From: Algibacter lectus | Lineage (GTDB): Bacteria > Bacteroidota > Bacteroidia > Flavobacteriales > Flavobacteriaceae | NCBI RefSeq assembly: GCF_900112395.1 | Contig: NZ_FOLN01000012.1 | Coordinates: forward strand, 1-64,000 | DNA length: 64,000 nucleotides | Direction of reading: 5' to 3' | Shown: positions 24,621 to 35,337 of the stretch, one piece after another | How positions within the stretch are numbered: the first letter of the stretch is position 1 | Layout: every line of letters begins with the position of its first letter | Notes under the pieces: generated by a model | Told to the model about the DNA's origin: nothing | Seen by the model: the letters and a program-made list of their open reading frames with translations, nothing else | Database searches by the model: none | Program-made: the position numbers and the translations under genes

Positions 24621-26390
24621 TTAGTTTATAATTTGTTTTACCTCTCCGCAAGTCAGCATTTTACCTCCAAAATAAGGATTGATTACTTTTTCTTCCTTAC
24701 TCAACCAAAAAGCACCTTTGTTATTATCTCCCATAGGACAAAACTGGTGATATACTTTTTCGTTTATTCCAAAAACTTCAATTACCTCTGTTAATTTCGA
24801 AGACAGATTTTTAAAATGTAATCTTATATCTTCAATTTCTGAAGTATTTGAAAGTGACGTAGTAACAGATTTTAGTTCTTTTTCAAGTGACATCCATTGT
24901 TTATGCGCCTCTTGACTTGTTAGTAATGTCATGTCTACTTTAGGCAAATCATTTAGTAGTTGTTTTGATTCTGCTTTAATTGTATTTATATCATCTTTAA
25001 GTAAAGCCTCTTTCAATTGGATATAATCATTAAAGACGACTTTTAATTGGTTTTGAAATTGTTTTGAAACGTCTATTCGTTCCGTATTAGGGCCTTTTTG
25101 ACGCGTTGTATTTGTGGTAGTTTCCATTCCTAAATGGCCTTCATGGCCCGTCATAACTTTACCTCCTTTTTTATTCATCATAGATTTTTTGCCCTGTAAC
25201 TGTGCAGCAGCATCTACTGTAAAGGTTCCGTTGGTTACCACTTCATCACCAGCGTTTAAACCTTCTAAAACTTGATACTTATCACCAATTTGATTACCTA
25301 ATGTAATTTCACGCATTTCAAAAACAGGTTCATTAAGCTTCGATTTAATATAGACTACAGAGCGTTTTCCTGTCCATAAAACGGCTGTTGTTGGTATAGA
25401 TAAAGCAGTTGCTTTAGTCGCGGTGACTCCTTTTATTGTCCCTTCTACAAACAGACCAGGTTTTAATATTTGGTCTTTGTTATTAAGTACTACTCTTAAT
25501 TTTACTGTTCTTGTTCTAGTATCTAAAATAGGATCTATAAAATCTACAGTGCCTTTAAATACTTTATTCGTGTAAGCATTAGTAACGACATCAATTTTTT
25601 GTCCTTTTTTGAATTGACTAATTTGGTTTTCATACACATCAAAGTTTGCCCAAACTGTTGCTAAATTAGAAACTTTAAAAATGGGTTTTCCATCCATGAT
25701 ATGTGCACCATCACTCACTGCAATTTCTGTTACAACACCAGACACATGAGAATAGATTGTAAAACTTGTTTTTACTTGTCCCGTTTTTAAAACGTCGTCT
25801 AATTGAGAACCATGAATTTTCCAGTTTTTAAACTTGTTTTGCACTGCTTTGTATAACTGTGGCTGGGATGCTCTAATACTATACGTCGTTATCAATTCTT
25901 GCTGTGCTGCAATTAAATCTGCCGAATAAATTTTAGCAATAGCTTGTCCTTTATTAACCTTTTCGCCTAAAGACTTAACATATAATTTTTCTATTCTTCC
26001 GTCAAAATGCGCAGGTTGTATGGCTGTATTGTCTTCGTTTGCTACAATTTTACCTGATAATGTTATGGCATTATCTTCCGTATTACCATTACCAACTATT
26101 GACGTTTGAATATTGGCCAATGCCATAGCATTTTCAGTCAGTTTAAACTGGTCGGCTAATAACCCTTTAGCGCTACTTTCTGCAGGAATTAAATCCATAC
26201 CGCAAATAGGGCATGGGCCAGATTCGGGTTGCATTATTTGTGGATGCATAGAGCAGGTCCACATTTGGTTAGTTTCTGCTGCAGCATCATGCTTATGTTC
26301 TGTTTCAGTATTAGAAGTGCCTCCAAAAAGAAACCATCCCAATAGTAACCCAACCGCTAATACTGCTGTATAAATTATATATTTTTTCAT
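24621..26390 (-). CDS. cusB: CusB-like RND periplasmic adaptor with metal-binding and DUF3347 domains
   Basis: 589 residues. N-terminal anchor, then a heavy-metal-binding module with WTCSMHPQIM and [10 protein letters not shown] (about 43-70), the adaptor core (barrel-sandwich, lipoyl and beta-barrel parts: VKSLGEKVNKGQAIAKIYS; GVVTEIAVSDGAHIMDGKPIFKV), and a C-terminal DUF3347-like region ending in YHQFCPMGDNN...GGKMLTCGEVK. It links the inner-membrane CusA-like pump to the TolC-like channel and can itself bind Cu(I)/Ag(I). It starts 4 bases after the P-type ATPase stop, so it belongs to the same operon. Confidence 0.92.
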   Translation of the reverse strand: MKKYIIYTAVLAVGLLLGWFLFGGTSNTETEHKHDAAAETNQMWTCSMHPQIMQPESGPCPICGMDLIPAESSAKGLLADQFKLTENAMALANIQTSIVGNGNTEDNAITLSGKIVANEDNTAIQPAHFDGRIEKLYVKSLGEKVNKGQAIAKIYSADLIAAQQELITTYSIRASQPQLYKAVQNKFKNWKIHGSQLDDVLKTGQVKTSFTIYSHVSGVVTEIAVSDGAHIMDGKPIFKVSNLATVWANFDVYENQISQFKKGQKIDVVTNAYTNKVFKGTVDFIDPILDTRTRTVKLRVVLNNKDQILKPGLFVEGTIKGVTATKATALSIPTTAVLWTGKRSVVYIKSKLNEPVFEMREITLGNQIGDKYQVLEGLNAGDEVVTNGTFTVDAAAQLQGKKSMMNKKGGKVMTGHEGHLGMETTTNTTRQKGPNTERIDVSKQFQNQLKVVFNDYIQLKEALLKDDINTIKAESKQLLNDLPKVDMTLLTSQEAHKQWMSLEKELKSVTTSLSNTSEIEDIRLHFKNLSSKLTEVIEVFGINEKVYHQFCPMGDNNKGAFWLSKEEKVINPYFGGKMLTCGEVKQIIN

Positions 26391-26394
26391 TTGA

Positions 26395-28899
26395 CTATAT
26401 TTTAATATTTCTTAAACGTAACGCATTGGCTATTACTGATACTGAACTAAAACTCATTGCTAAAGCAGCAATCATTGGAGATAATAACAATCCGAAAAAT
26501 GGATATAATATTCCTGCTGCAATCGGTACACCGATAACATTATAAACAAAAGCAAAAAACAAGTTTTGTTGTATGTTTTTAACTACGCCATGACTTAAGT
26601 TTTTAGCTTTTACAATGCCTTGTAAATCTCCTTTAACTAAAGTAATTGTAGCACTTTCAATAGCAACATCGGTTCCTGTTCCCATTGCAATACCAACGTC
26701 CGACTGTGCTAAAGCTGGTGCATCATTAATACCATCTCCAGCCATAGCAACTACTTTTCCTTGTTGTTGCAATTTTTTTATTTCGTTTAGTTTATCCTCA
26801 GGAAGACATTCTGCTTTATAATGTTTTAGTTTTAATTGTTCTGCGACTGCTTTAGCTGTGTTTTTATTGTCACCAGTAAGCATAATAACTTCAATACCAT
26901 TGTCCTGAAGTTGTTTTATAGCCTCTTGACTTGTCTTTTTAATGGCATCAAAAATAGTAACATATCCTACAGCTTCATTTTCTACGGTGATGTAAGACAC
27001 TGTTTTTCCTTGTTCTTGCTCTGCAATTACTTGACTAGCTAAACTTTCTGATATAGAAATAGAGAATTGTTCTAATAATTTAGCATTTCCTAAAGCTACT
27101 TTTTTATTATCAATGGTACCAATAACGCCTTTTCCTGCTACAGCTTCAAAATCGTTTACTTTGGTAATAGCGACCTGTTTTGATTTACCATAATTGACAA
27201 TAGCTTCTGCTAAAGGATGCTCGCTATATTGATTTAAAGAAGCAATGTAGTGGAGTAGTAGCTCTTGTTCAATTTTAGTAACAGCAATTACTTTTTCAAC
27301 AGATGGTTTTCCTTCTGTAATCGTTCCTGTTTTATCTACAATAAGCACATCTACTTTATTCATTGTCTCTAAAGCTTCTGCATTTTTAATTAAGACACCA
27401 GATTGTGCACCTCTACCAACACCAACCATAACAGACATTGGTGTTGCTAACCCTAATGCACAAGGACAGGCAATAATTAATACAGCAATGGCATTTACAA
27501 ACGCAAATACATACGCTGGTTCTGGACCAAAGACTGCCCAAAGAATAAAGGTAATTATAGAAACTAGTAATACGGTAGGTACAAAATACTTAGCAATTTT
27601 ATCTGCCAGTTTCTGTATGGGTGCTTTAGAACGACTGGCGTTATTAACCATATGAATGATTTGAGAAAGTAATGTTTCCGAACCTACTTTTTCAGCTTTC
27701 ATTACAAACGACTTTGTGCCATTTATGGTTCCTGAGGTTACTTTATCTGCTACAATCTTATCTACAGGAATAGGTTCTCCGGTAATCATAGATTCGTCAA
27801 TACTACTCTGTCCTTCAACAATACTACCATCTACAGGTATTTTCTCTCCAGGTTTTACACGTAATAAATTGCCTTGTTCAATCTTATCAATTGCAATAAC
27901 TTTGTCTTCGCCTTCTGTTACCAATGTTGCGGTTGCGGGTACTAATTTTAGTAATTCCTTTATTGCACCACTAGTTTGACTATGCGCTTTTGCTTCTAAT
28001 AGTTGTCCTAATAATACTAAAGTTAGAATCACTGTTGCAGCTTCAAAATACACAAAAACATTGCCATCTGCGGTTTTAAAATCTATAGGAAATACGTCTG
28101 GAAATAACATAGCGAATACACTAAATAACCAGGCAATACCAGAACCTATTCCGATAAGCGTAAACATGTTAAAGTTTCTTGTTTTAATTGAAGTCCAAGC
28201 ACGTGTAAAAAACATCCATGTGGCATAAAACACAACAGGAATAGATAATACAAACTGAATCCAATGCCATGTTTTTTGCTCTAAAACAGTATACAACGGA
28301 TTATTGCTGAGCATTTCTGACATGGCTATTAAAAATATGGGCACAGTAAAAGCGACTGCAATCCAGAATTTTTTTAATAGTTTATTATAGGTTTTATCTT
28401 CTGCTGAAGCATCTGCTTCCAATGGCACTAAATCCATTCCGCAAATGGGACACGCTCCGGGTTCGCCTGTAATAACTTCAGGATGCATTGGGCACGTCCA
28501 TTGCGTTGTTGTGGTATTTGATAGGTTTTGTTCTTCCACTAAATCCATTCCGCATACTGGGCAATCGCCAGATTTGTCATAGGTTTTATCGCCTTCGCAA
28601 TGCATCGGACAGTAAAAAGTACCGGTACCATGTCCTTTTTTTATGTCTACGGACGTGGTACTATTTTCCTTAGTATGATTATGGTCTCCTAAATTATGTA
28701 TGCTGTATCGACCACTATCGTTTTTTAAAGCCTCCTGAAAGGTTTCTAAGGCGATATGTGAATCCATTTCTATCGTAGCTTCTGCTTTTTCTAAATCAAC
28801 TGTAGCTTTTAAAACACCTTTTACTTTTGAAAGCGTGTCTTCCACATGACTACGACATCCGTTGCAAGTCATTCCGTGTATGTGATATGTATGTTTCAT
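26395..28899 (-). CDS. copA: copper-translocating P-type ATPase with HMA and two metal-binding modules
   Basis: 834 residues. N-terminal HMA domain (GMTCNGC, C12 and C15), then two heavy-metal-binding modules (YCPMHC...CPVCGMDL, about 93-121; WTCPMHPEV...CPICGMDL, about 135-160), eight membrane segments, the CPC ion site ([11 protein letters not shown], around residue 476), the phosphorylation motif DKTGT (around 518), the HP motif (SEHPLAEAI) and [11 protein letters not shown] and the HMA type point to Cu(I)/Ag(I) export. It is followed by the CusB gene and preceded by the channel gene with 2-4 base gaps. Confidence 0.95.
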   Translation of the reverse strand: MKHTYHIHGMTCNGCRSHVEDTLSKVKGVLKATVDLEKAEATIEMDSHIALETFQEALKNDSGRYSIHNLGDHNHTKENSTTSVDIKKGHGTGTFYCPMHCEGDKTYDKSGDCPVCGMDLVEEQNLSNTTTTQWTCPMHPEVITGEPGACPICGMDLVPLEADASAEDKTYNKLLKKFWIAVAFTVPIFLIAMSEMLSNNPLYTVLEQKTWHWIQFVLSIPVVFYATWMFFTRAWTSIKTRNFNMFTLIGIGSGIAWLFSVFAMLFPDVFPIDFKTADGNVFVYFEAATVILTLVLLGQLLEAKAHSQTSGAIKELLKLVPATATLVTEGEDKVIAIDKIEQGNLLRVKPGEKIPVDGSIVEGQSSIDESMITGEPIPVDKIVADKVTSGTINGTKSFVMKAEKVGSETLLSQIIHMVNNASRSKAPIQKLADKIAKYFVPTVLLVSIITFILWAVFGPEPAYVFAFVNAIAVLIIACPCALGLATPMSVMVGVGRGAQSGVLIKNAEALETMNKVDVLIVDKTGTITEGKPSVEKVIAVTKIEQELLLHYIASLNQYSEHPLAEAIVNYGKSKQVAITKVNDFEAVAGKGVIGTIDNKKVALGNAKLLEQFSISISESLASQVIAEQEQGKTVSYITVENEAVGYVTIFDAIKKTSQEAIKQLQDNGIEVIMLTGDNKNTAKAVAEQLKLKHYKAECLPEDKLNEIKKLQQQGKVVAMAGDGINDAPALAQSDVGIAMGTGTDVAIESATITLVKGDLQGIVKAKNLSHGVVKNIQQNLFFAFVYNVIGVPIAAGILYPFFGLLLSPMIAALAMSFSSVSVIANALRLRNIKI

Positions 28900-28901
28900 T
28901 A

Positions 28902-30143
28902 TTATTGAATTAAATAATTAATAATTGTCGTTTGTAAATAGTAACTTTTAATAGATTCTATTTGATTCATTTGAAACTTTAATTGCAGTTCCTGAATGTC
29001 TAATACATCATTAAAATCAATAGTGCCAGTTTCGTAACTTCTTACTAAAATCGATTCGGCATCCTTAGCTTGTTTTAAGTTTTTTACTTGTGTATTGTAA
29101 CTTATTCTAGCTGATTTTCTATCGTTTATTACTTTGTCTAAAAGTGTTTCTAACGTATTTAAGCGATCTTGTTTCTGAAATTCAATTTCTTGTTGTTGCA
29201 ATTTGTTTTGTTTGGTTTGTGATTTGTATTTCTTATTGAATATTGGGATTGAAACCGAAACCATTGGCATAACGATATCCTTTCCGTTATCATTAAAATT
29301 CATATTTGGTCTTTCTGAAATGGCGATATAATCTAAACCAAAACCAATCATTGGATTGCTTTCTTTCTGATTTACTAGTTCTGATTTTTCTACGGAAGCA
29401 AACAGTTTATCATACTTCAACAATTCTGGATGTAATACTAAATTTTCCAAATTTATTTCAAAATCTTCTGAAGGCATATGCAATGCATTTACAACATTTA
29501 CAGCAATGGTTTTATCTCGATTTAGTAGCTTATTAAAATTAGTTTGCTCTGCTAAAAATTGTTGAATTAAGATGTCTAATAATTGTTGCATTTCATTCTG
29601 ACGGATTTGCAATCGCATTACATCTACTGCAGATGCTTTACCAACTTCAACAGAGGTTAAAGCTAATGTTTCGTAGGTGTCTAATAATTTAATATTCTCG
29701 TTTAAAACTTCTTGCTTTGCTTTATTAGCGTAAAGATTATAATACGATTGGGACACCGAAGCAACAAGCTTTCGTTTAGCAATTACAATGTCTTCATATT
29801 TTGTATCAGCCAATGCGCTTACATAATTTTCACGAGACGTAATAGTACCAAACCAAGGAAACATTTGCTTTGCTGACACTTTAAAACGTTGTGCTCCTGT
29901 GCGTGTTTCTGGTTCACTTACAAAATAGCCAGAACTAAAATCGGTGTTTGGAAGCGTATTAACTTCATTCACTTTTTCTGTAGCAATAGCGTATTGTAAT
30001 TCAAATTTCTGAATCTCAGGATTATTTTCCAAAGCAGTAGCAATGTAAGTTTCTAGTTCTTGTGAATTACCTTGTATAACAAAGAATAAAGAACAAAGAA
30101 GCAAGACAACTTTATGTTTGATATGATTTTTATTGTATTTCAT
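28902..30143 (-). CDS. TolC-family outer-membrane efflux channel (CusC-like)
   Basis: 413 residues. Signal peptide ([19 protein letters not shown]) after a basic N-terminus, then the long alpha-helical hairpins and repeats of the OEP/TolC family ([79 protein letters not shown]). Lacking a Cys in a lipobox, it is probably not lipidated, unlike E. coli CusC. It is placed between the pump and the P-type ATPase gene and would form the outer exit duct of the CusABC-like pump. Confidence 0.9.
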   Translation of the reverse strand: MKYNKNHIKHKVVLLLCSLFFVIQGNSQELETYIATALENNPEIQKFELQYAIATEKVNEVNTLPNTDFSSGYFVSEPETRTGAQRFKVSAKQMFPWFGTITSRENYVSALADTKYEDIVIAKRKLVASVSQSYYNLYANKAKQEVLNENIKLLDTYETLALTSVEVGKASAVDVMRLQIRQNEMQQLLDILIQQFLAEQTNFNKLLNRDKTIAVNVVNALHMPSEDFEINLENLVLHPELLKYDKLFASVEKSELVNQKESNPMIGFGLDYIAISERPNMNFNDNGKDIVMPMVSVSIPIFNKKYKSQTKQNKLQQQEIEFQKQDRLNTLETLLDKVINDRKSARISYNTQVKNLKQAKDAESILVRSYETGTIDFNDVLDIQELQLKFQMNQIESIKSYYLQTTIINYLIQ

Positions 30144-30159
30144 TTTATGTTTTTTTAGT

Positions 30160-33100
30160 CTAAGCTATATTTTCTTTTTTCTGAAGTCTTTTTACTTTCA
30201 ACTCTTCTCTCCAGCTATATAAAACCGGGACAATAAAGTAGGAGGTAATGTCAATAACCATCCCTCCAAATATTGGAATTGCCATCGGAATCATGATATC
30301 ACTTCCTTTACCGGTGGATGTTAAAACGGGTAACAACGCTAAAATGGTGGTTACTGTAGTCATTAAACACGGACGAATACGTTTTTCGGCAGCATGTAAG
30401 GCAGCAGCTCTAATACTTTTTTTGTCAGCAGGTTTTTCGCGATCAAAAGTTTGTGTTAGGTAGGTGGCCATAACCACACCATCATCGGTAGCAATACCAA
30501 ATAGTGCAATAAAACCAACCCAAACAGCGACACTTAAATTAATGGTTTTCATGTTAAAGAGGTCTCGCATATTCTCGCCAAACAAGCTAAAATTGAAAAA
30601 CCAATCTTGACCATATAACCAAATCATAATAAAACCACCAGCAAATGCAACTGTAATTCCGGTAAATACCATTAATGATGTGCTAACAGATTTAAACTGA
30701 AAATAAAGTATTAAAAAGATGATAGCCAATGCTAACGGAACGACCACAGACAATGTTTTTTCTGCACGCAATTGATTCTCATAAGTACCTGTGAATTTAT
30801 AACTGATTCCTTTTGGAATCATTAGATCTCCAGATTCTATTTTTTGTTGAAACAAGGCTTGTGCATTTTCGACAACATCAACTTCTGCAAAACCATCCAA
30901 TTTATCAAACAAGACATACCCAACTAAAAAGGTGTCTTCACTTTTTATGACTTGTGGACCTTGTTCGTATTTAATAGTTGCCAATTCACTTAAAGGAACT
31001 GGACTACCCGTTTCTACAGGAATATAAATGTCTTTTAAATCTTCCGGATTACCACGTAACTCTCTTGGGTAACGTACTCTTACAGCATAACGTTCTCGTC
31101 CTTCAACGGTTTGTGTTAATGCCATACCACCAATGGCTACTTTTAAAACACTTTGTACATCTGCTATTGAAATACCATAACGTGCTATTTTTTCTCTGTC
31201 GATATCAATTAATAAGTAGGGTTTACCAACAATTCTATCTGCAAAAACAGCTTCTATTTTAACGCCTTCCGCTTGTTTTAGTAGTCGTTCCAATTCTAAG
31301 CCAAACGCTTCAATTTGTTTTAAATCTTGACCTTTTACTTTAATTCCCATTGGCGCACGCATACCGGTTTGTAGCATGACCAATCGGGTTTCAATAGGTT
31401 GTAATTTTGGTGCAGACGTCACGCCTGGTAATTTGGTGACACGTACAATTTCGTTCCAAATATCATCAGGACTTTTAATTTCTGGTCTCCAGTTTCTGTA
31501 ATATTCACCGTTATTATCTTCGATAAGTTGAGACCTTTCGACTGCGCTCAAGGTGACATTTTTGGTGCTATTTGGATTTGCAATAAAACGTCCATCTTTC
31601 AATTCAAACATCCCATCAGCATTAACTTTATAACGCTGTCTTTTTCCTTCGGAATTGCGCATGTATTCCGATTTATATTGAATCATGTTTTCATACATGG
31701 ATAAAGGCGCAGGATCTAAAGGCGAATCTGTTCTACCAGCTTTTCCTACTACAGTTTCAATTTCTGGAATAGTCGCAACCGCCATGTCTAATTGCTGAAG
31801 CACACGTTTATTTTCTTCAACACCAGCATGAGGCAAGGAGGTTGGCATTAATAAAAATGAGCCTTCATTTAAGGAAGGCATAAACTCTTTTCCTGTATTT
31901 TTCATAATCCAAAATCCAGATACCAGAACGGTCGCAGGAATTATTAAAAACAATACTTTATTGGCTAGAGCCCAGTTTAGAATCTGACTATAATACCTTC
32001 TGAAAATAGAAAACACACCTAAAATTCCGAAGCAAATAATGGCGACAAAAATAAGATTGACAATGATACTGCGGTTAAAACCTAATGGTCTCCAATATTC
32101 GGCAAGTAGAAAAACAATTGCAATCGAGGAAATAATAATATTTATGAGGTTGATTTGCTTCTTATCTATTTTACCTAAAACACCTAATAAACCAGTGATT
32201 CCGAAAGCCACTAAGAGTAAACCTAACCAAAACCCGTAAATAATAATTGCAATTCCCGCAAGTATTAAAACGCCATTTAAAAAATATCTAAATGAATTTT
32301 TTAATGTTGTTTTTCTGAATAAATACGCTGCAAATGGTGGAATTAAAAACAAGGCAATAACCAAAGATGCTGATAAAGCCATCGTTTTTGTAAAGGCTAA
32401 GGGTCTAAATAATTTTCCTTCGGCACCAATCATCGTAAATACAGGTACAAAACTGATAATGGTAGTTAAAACTGCAGTTAATATAGCTCCAGAAACTTCT
32501 GCAGTAGCGTTATAAATAACCTCATTTATAGTGTATGCTGTACCATCTTCGCGAAGTCTTAAAGCATCATCATCGAGGTGTCGAATCATATTTTCGGCAA
32601 GTATGACGCCAACATCAACCATAGTTCCAATAGCAATAGCAATACCAGAAAGCGCAACAATATTGGCATCTACGTCAAATAGTTTCATGGCAACAAAAAC
32701 CATTAAGACTGCAACTGGTAATAATCCTGAAATTAAAATGGAAGCTCTTAAATTAAAAACCATTATTATAATCACCAAAATGGTAATTAATATCTCTAAT
32801 GTCAATGCTTCGTTAAGGGTGTCTAAGGTTTCTACAATCAATTCTGTACGATCGTAAAAAGGAACCACCGTTAATTGCGATGTACGTCCATCTGCTAAAA
32901 CCTTAGAAGGTAAACCACCTTTTAATTCGTTAATTTTAGCTTTTACATTGGTAATGACTTCCATAGGATTGGCTCCATATCTTGCTACTACAACACCACC
33001 AACAACTTCTGCACCTTCTTTGTCTAAAATCCCTCTTCGTGCAGCAGGACCTAAGGTAACCTTACCGATATCTTTAATTTTAATAGCCGTAAAGTCGGCG

Positions 33101-33903
33101 GAAGTCACTACAGCATTTTCAATATCTTTAACAGATTTTACATACCCTAAACCACGTACTAAATATTCCGCTTGATTAATCTCTAACGTCTGTGCTCCAA
33201 TGTCTTGATTACTATTTTTAACTGCTTTTACAACTTGGTTTAAACCAATATTGTATTGGCGCATTAATTCGGGATTAACATCGACTTGATATTCTTGAAC
33301 ATAACCACCAATAGAAGCGACTTCAGCAACACCACTAGCAGAAGATAAACCGTATTTTACATAGTAATCCTGAATACTTCTTAGTTCTTGTAAGTCCCAA
33401 CCGCCAGTTACGTTTCCATTTTCATCTCTACCTTCAAGTGTGTACCAATATATTTGGCCTAAACCTGTGGCATCAGGTCCTAAAGCAGGATTTATACCTT
33501 CTGGCAATAAGTTACTTGGTAAAGAATTTAGCTTTTCTAAAATACGACTACGACTCCAGTAAAACTCAATATCTTCTTCAAAAATGACGTAGATACTAGA
33601 GAATCCAAACATAGACGAGCTACGAATGGTTTTTACTCCAGGAATTCCCAATAGGGAAGAAGTTAATGGATAGGTAATTTGATCCTCAATATCTTGAGGC
33701 GATCGGCCATCCCATTTTGTGAATACAATTTGTTGGTTTTCGCCAATATCAGGAATGGCATCCACAGCAACAGGATCGCTTGGTAAAAAGCCAGTGTCCC
33801 AATTAAATGGTGCATTTACAGTTCCCCAACCAATAAAAAGGGCGAGTAATAATACGGCTACGAGTTTATTTTCTATTAGAAATTTAATGCTTCTATTTAG
33901 CAT
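30160..33903 (-). CDS. cusA: CusA/CzcA-family heavy-metal RND efflux pump
   Basis: 1247 residues, about 200 longer than E. coli CusA. It has the RND layout: N-terminal membrane helix, periplasmic porter loops and two sets of membrane helices. Motifs: WDGRSPQDIEDQITYPL, the helix-4 charged motif (GTMVDVGVILAENMIRHLDD) and GIATDDGVVMATYL near the end. Extra length comes from added membrane segments in the middle (about 545-650) and a periplasmic insertion near residue 740-800 that includes a 28-bp dispersed repeat read in frame as VTLSAVERS (31530-31557). It exports Cu(I)/Ag(I) via CusB and the TolC-like channel. Confidence 0.93.
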   Translation of the reverse strand: MLNRSIKFLIENKLVAVLLLALFIGWGTVNAPFNWDTGFLPSDPVAVDAIPDIGENQQIVFTKWDGRSPQDIEDQITYPLTSSLLGIPGVKTIRSSSMFGFSSIYVIFEEDIEFYWSRSRILEKLNSLPSNLLPEGINPALGPDATGLGQIYWYTLEGRDENGNVTGGWDLQELRSIQDYYVKYGLSSASGVAEVASIGGYVQEYQVDVNPELMRQYNIGLNQVVKAVKNSNQDIGAQTLEINQAEYLVRGLGYVKSVKDIENAVVTSADFTAIKIKDIGKVTLGPAARRGILDKEGAEVVGGVVVARYGANPMEVITNVKAKINELKGGLPSKVLADGRTSQLTVVPFYDRTELIVETLDTLNEALTLEILITILVIIIMVFNLRASILISGLLPVAVLMVFVAMKLFDVDANIVALSGIAIAIGTMVDVGVILAENMIRHLDDDALRLREDGTAYTINEVIYNATAEVSGAILTAVLTTIISFVPVFTMIGAEGKLFRPLAFTKTMALSASLVIALFLIPPFAAYLFRKTTLKNSFRYFLNGVLILAGIAIIIYGFWLGLLLVAFGITGLLGVLGKIDKKQINLINIIISSIAIVFLLAEYWRPLGFNRSIIVNLIFVAIICFGILGVFSIFRRYYSQILNWALANKVLFLIIPATVLVSGFWIMKNTGKEFMPSLNEGSFLLMPTSLPHAGVEENKRVLQQLDMAVATIPEIETVVGKAGRTDSPLDPAPLSMYENMIQYKSEYMRNSEGKRQRYKVNADGMFELKDGRFIANPNSTKNVTLSAVERSQLIEDNNGEYYRNWRPEIKSPDDIWNEIVRVTKLPGVTSAPKLQPIETRLVMLQTGMRAPMGIKVKGQDLKQIEAFGLELERLLKQAEGVKIEAVFADRIVGKPYLLIDIDREKIARYGISIADVQSVLKVAIGGMALTQTVEGRERYAVRVRYPRELRGNPEDLKDIYIPVETGSPVPLSELATIKYEQGPQVIKSEDTFLVGYVLFDKLDGFAEVDVVENAQALFQQKIESGDLMIPKGISYKFTGTYENQLRAEKTLSVVVPLALAIIFLILYFQFKSVSTSLMVFTGITVAFAGGFIMIWLYGQDWFFNFSLFGENMRDLFNMKTINLSVAVWVGFIALFGIATDDGVVMATYLTQTFDREKPADKKSIRAAALHAAEKRIRPCLMTTVTTILALLPVLTSTGKGSDIMIPMAIPIFGGMVIDITSYFIVPVLYSWREELKVKRLQKKENIA
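31530..31557. repeat. dispersed palindromic element inserted in frame in cusA
   Basis: 28 bases resembling the widespread Bacteroidota element whose other strand reads GTCACCTTGAGCGCAGTCGA followed by AAGGTCTC. ACCTT (31533-31537) pairs with AAGGT (31550-31554). It is translated as part of the RND pump. Recognition rests on memory of the consensus; only one copy is in this window. Confidence 0.6.
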
Positions 33904-33970
33904 AAGGTTTGATGTTTAAAACAATTAGAAAGAGATGTTATTCCAAATAGGAAAACACCGAATACAGTAC

Positions 33971-34001
33971 ATTATCCTAATGATATAAATCACTGGATAA
34001 T
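33971..34001. promoter_or_regulatory. dyad-symmetry operator candidate upstream of cusA
   Basis: Nested inverted repeats: ATTATCC (33971-33977) with GGATAAT (33995-34001), and inside them TGAT-N4-ATCA (33981-33992), a core like an Fnr/Crp-type box. It lies in the 117-base gap between the HYC_CC_PP gene and cusA, where the promoter of the copper operon should be. Binding protein unknown. Confidence 0.45.
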
Positions 34002-34020
34002 ACAGTCTATTGTTTTAAAA

Positions 34021-34434
34021 TCAGATTAAATAAGTCTCGTCTAACTTAAAGATTTGAGTTCTGACGAGTGGTGGGTGATACGTTTCAAACGTAGAGGTGT
34101 TATTTTCGACACCTTCAAAAAGATTGATATACGTATAAACAAATGAAGCTATAAAAACTTGTTGTTCAAAAGAAATTTGGTCTACTTGTAGTTGTAATTC
34201 ATTTTGACCATCAACTACTAATTGTTCATCATTACAGCAGTTTTTCTTTGTAATAGAACATTTTTTAGTTGCAGGTTTTTCCATTTTCATGCCGCAACCT
34301 TCTGCTTTGTTAAACAATGCAGTTTCTACTAAAGTATCGCCACAATAATGCATGTTCATAGTGAATGACAGTGTAGAGAATAACACTACAAAAGCCATTG
34401 CAAAAGACATTATTTTATGGAATACTTGCTTCAT
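34021..34434 (-). CDS. HYC_CC_PP family protein
   Basis: 137 residues from ATG 34434 (MKQVFHKIMSFAMAFVVLFSTLSFTMNMHYCGDTLV); a promoter with correct spacing ends 10 bases upstream of this ATG, so the longer frame to 34503 is rejected. The family name reflects its motifs: MHYCG (HYC), NCCND (CC) and HPPLVR (PP), all present. The Cys/His/Met content (GCGMKMEK, KKNCC) suggests metal binding. It precedes the CusA-like pump on the same strand and is likely an envelope copper-response protein. Function is not established. Confidence 0.82.
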   Translation of the reverse strand: MKQVFHKIMSFAMAFVVLFSTLSFTMNMHYCGDTLVETALFNKAEGCGMKMEKPATKKCSITKKNCCNDEQLVVDGQNELQLQVDQISFEQQVFIASFVYTYINLFEGVENNTSTFETYHPPLVRTQIFKLDETYLI

Positions 34435-34443
34435 AATTAATTG

Positions 34444-34472
34444 CAAAGGTAATGTTTTTAAGTAATTGGCAA
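34444..34472 (-). promoter_or_regulatory. promoter of the HYC_CC_PP gene / copper cluster
   Basis: Minus strand: TTG (34470-34472), 18 bases, then TACCTTTG (34444-34451), a full Bacteroidota -33/-7 match. It sits 9 bases before the chosen ATG, giving a very short leader. Confidence 0.65.
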
Positions 34473-34578
34473 TTTTGTTTAACAGAAGTTTATAGTAAAG
34501 CAACTGTTGAAAGAGTTACCATTTAGTCCATTTTGTTTTTTTATAAATGAAGTATTTCGACTAGATTTAAGAGTCTAA

Positions 34579-34610
34579 AAAATCCCGAAAACTTATGCTT
34601 TCGGGATTTT
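34579..34610 (-). terminator. terminator after the DUF2911 gene (bidirectional)
   Basis: A perfect 12-bp stem, 34579-34590 with 34599-34610 (AAAATCCCGAAA / TTTCGGGATTTT), 8-base loop. It separates the DUF2911 gene from the copper cluster promoter region. Confidence 0.9.
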
Positions 34611-34638
34611 ATTATTATTTAATAAAATTATATTTTTC

Positions 34639-35181
34639 TTATTTAGTAAAAGGTACTGCTATACGAGTAGTTCCCCAACCTAAATGCATGTTGATTGCAC
34701 CATCAGCTTCATCAAAAACAATTGAGAAAGCATCTAAATCTTCTCCAGAAGTTACTGGTACAGATAATCGTGCAACATCGTTAGCTTCATTATAAAAATA
34801 AGAACCCCAAACATTTAAATCTGTACTGATTATTGCAGTCCATTCTTTTTCGTCAGGAATTAAATAAAAAGTATATGTTCCAACTTTAACACTAGAATCT
34901 CCAAGTTTCATATCTGTAAAAAGTGTTAATTCTGCAGCTTCGTTTGCTCCAACTCTCCAAACTTTACCATTTGGTGCTAAAGTTGCTAAGTCTCTTCCTT
35001 TAAGTTGTGGACGGCTATAAATTATTTTTATTAATTTATTAGCCTCTTTGTAATTTGTAGGGAAAGCAGCAGCATCCATTGGGCTTTTGTCTAATTTCGC
35101 GAATTTTTGTGCGCTTACATTTGTTGATAATAAAAGTGCGAATACAAATACAAGACTTGTTAATAGGGTTGTTTTTTTCAT
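34639..35181 (-). CDS. DUF2911 domain secreted protein
   Basis: 180 residues. Signal peptide MKKTTLLTSLVFVFALLLSTNVSAQ, then the DUF2911 signature: IIYSRPQLKGRDL, LAPNGKVWRVGANEAAELTLFTD, GTYTFYLIPDEKEWTAII and VWGSYFYNEANDVARLSVPV. This family is common and secreted in Bacteroidota; its function is unknown. Monocistronic by the terminator downstream and divergent from the DUF202 gene. Confidence 0.9.
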   Translation of the reverse strand: MKKTTLLTSLVFVFALLLSTNVSAQKFAKLDKSPMDAAAFPTNYKEANKLIKIIYSRPQLKGRDLATLAPNGKVWRVGANEAAELTLFTDMKLGDSSVKVGTYTFYLIPDEKEWTAIISTDLNVWGSYFYNEANDVARLSVPVTSGEDLDAFSIVFDEADGAINMHLGWGTTRIAVPFTK

Positions 35182-35337
35182 GATTTTAATTTTAAATGTT
35201 TTTTTTGATTTTAAACAGTCGTTTTACTTTGCTAAAGTTAACAATACTTGGTTAACCTTTTTTAATTTGAATTGTAAATCATGCGATTAATTAGATTTCG
35301 ATGAAAAATATGTATTTTTATATGAAAATTTAGAAAC

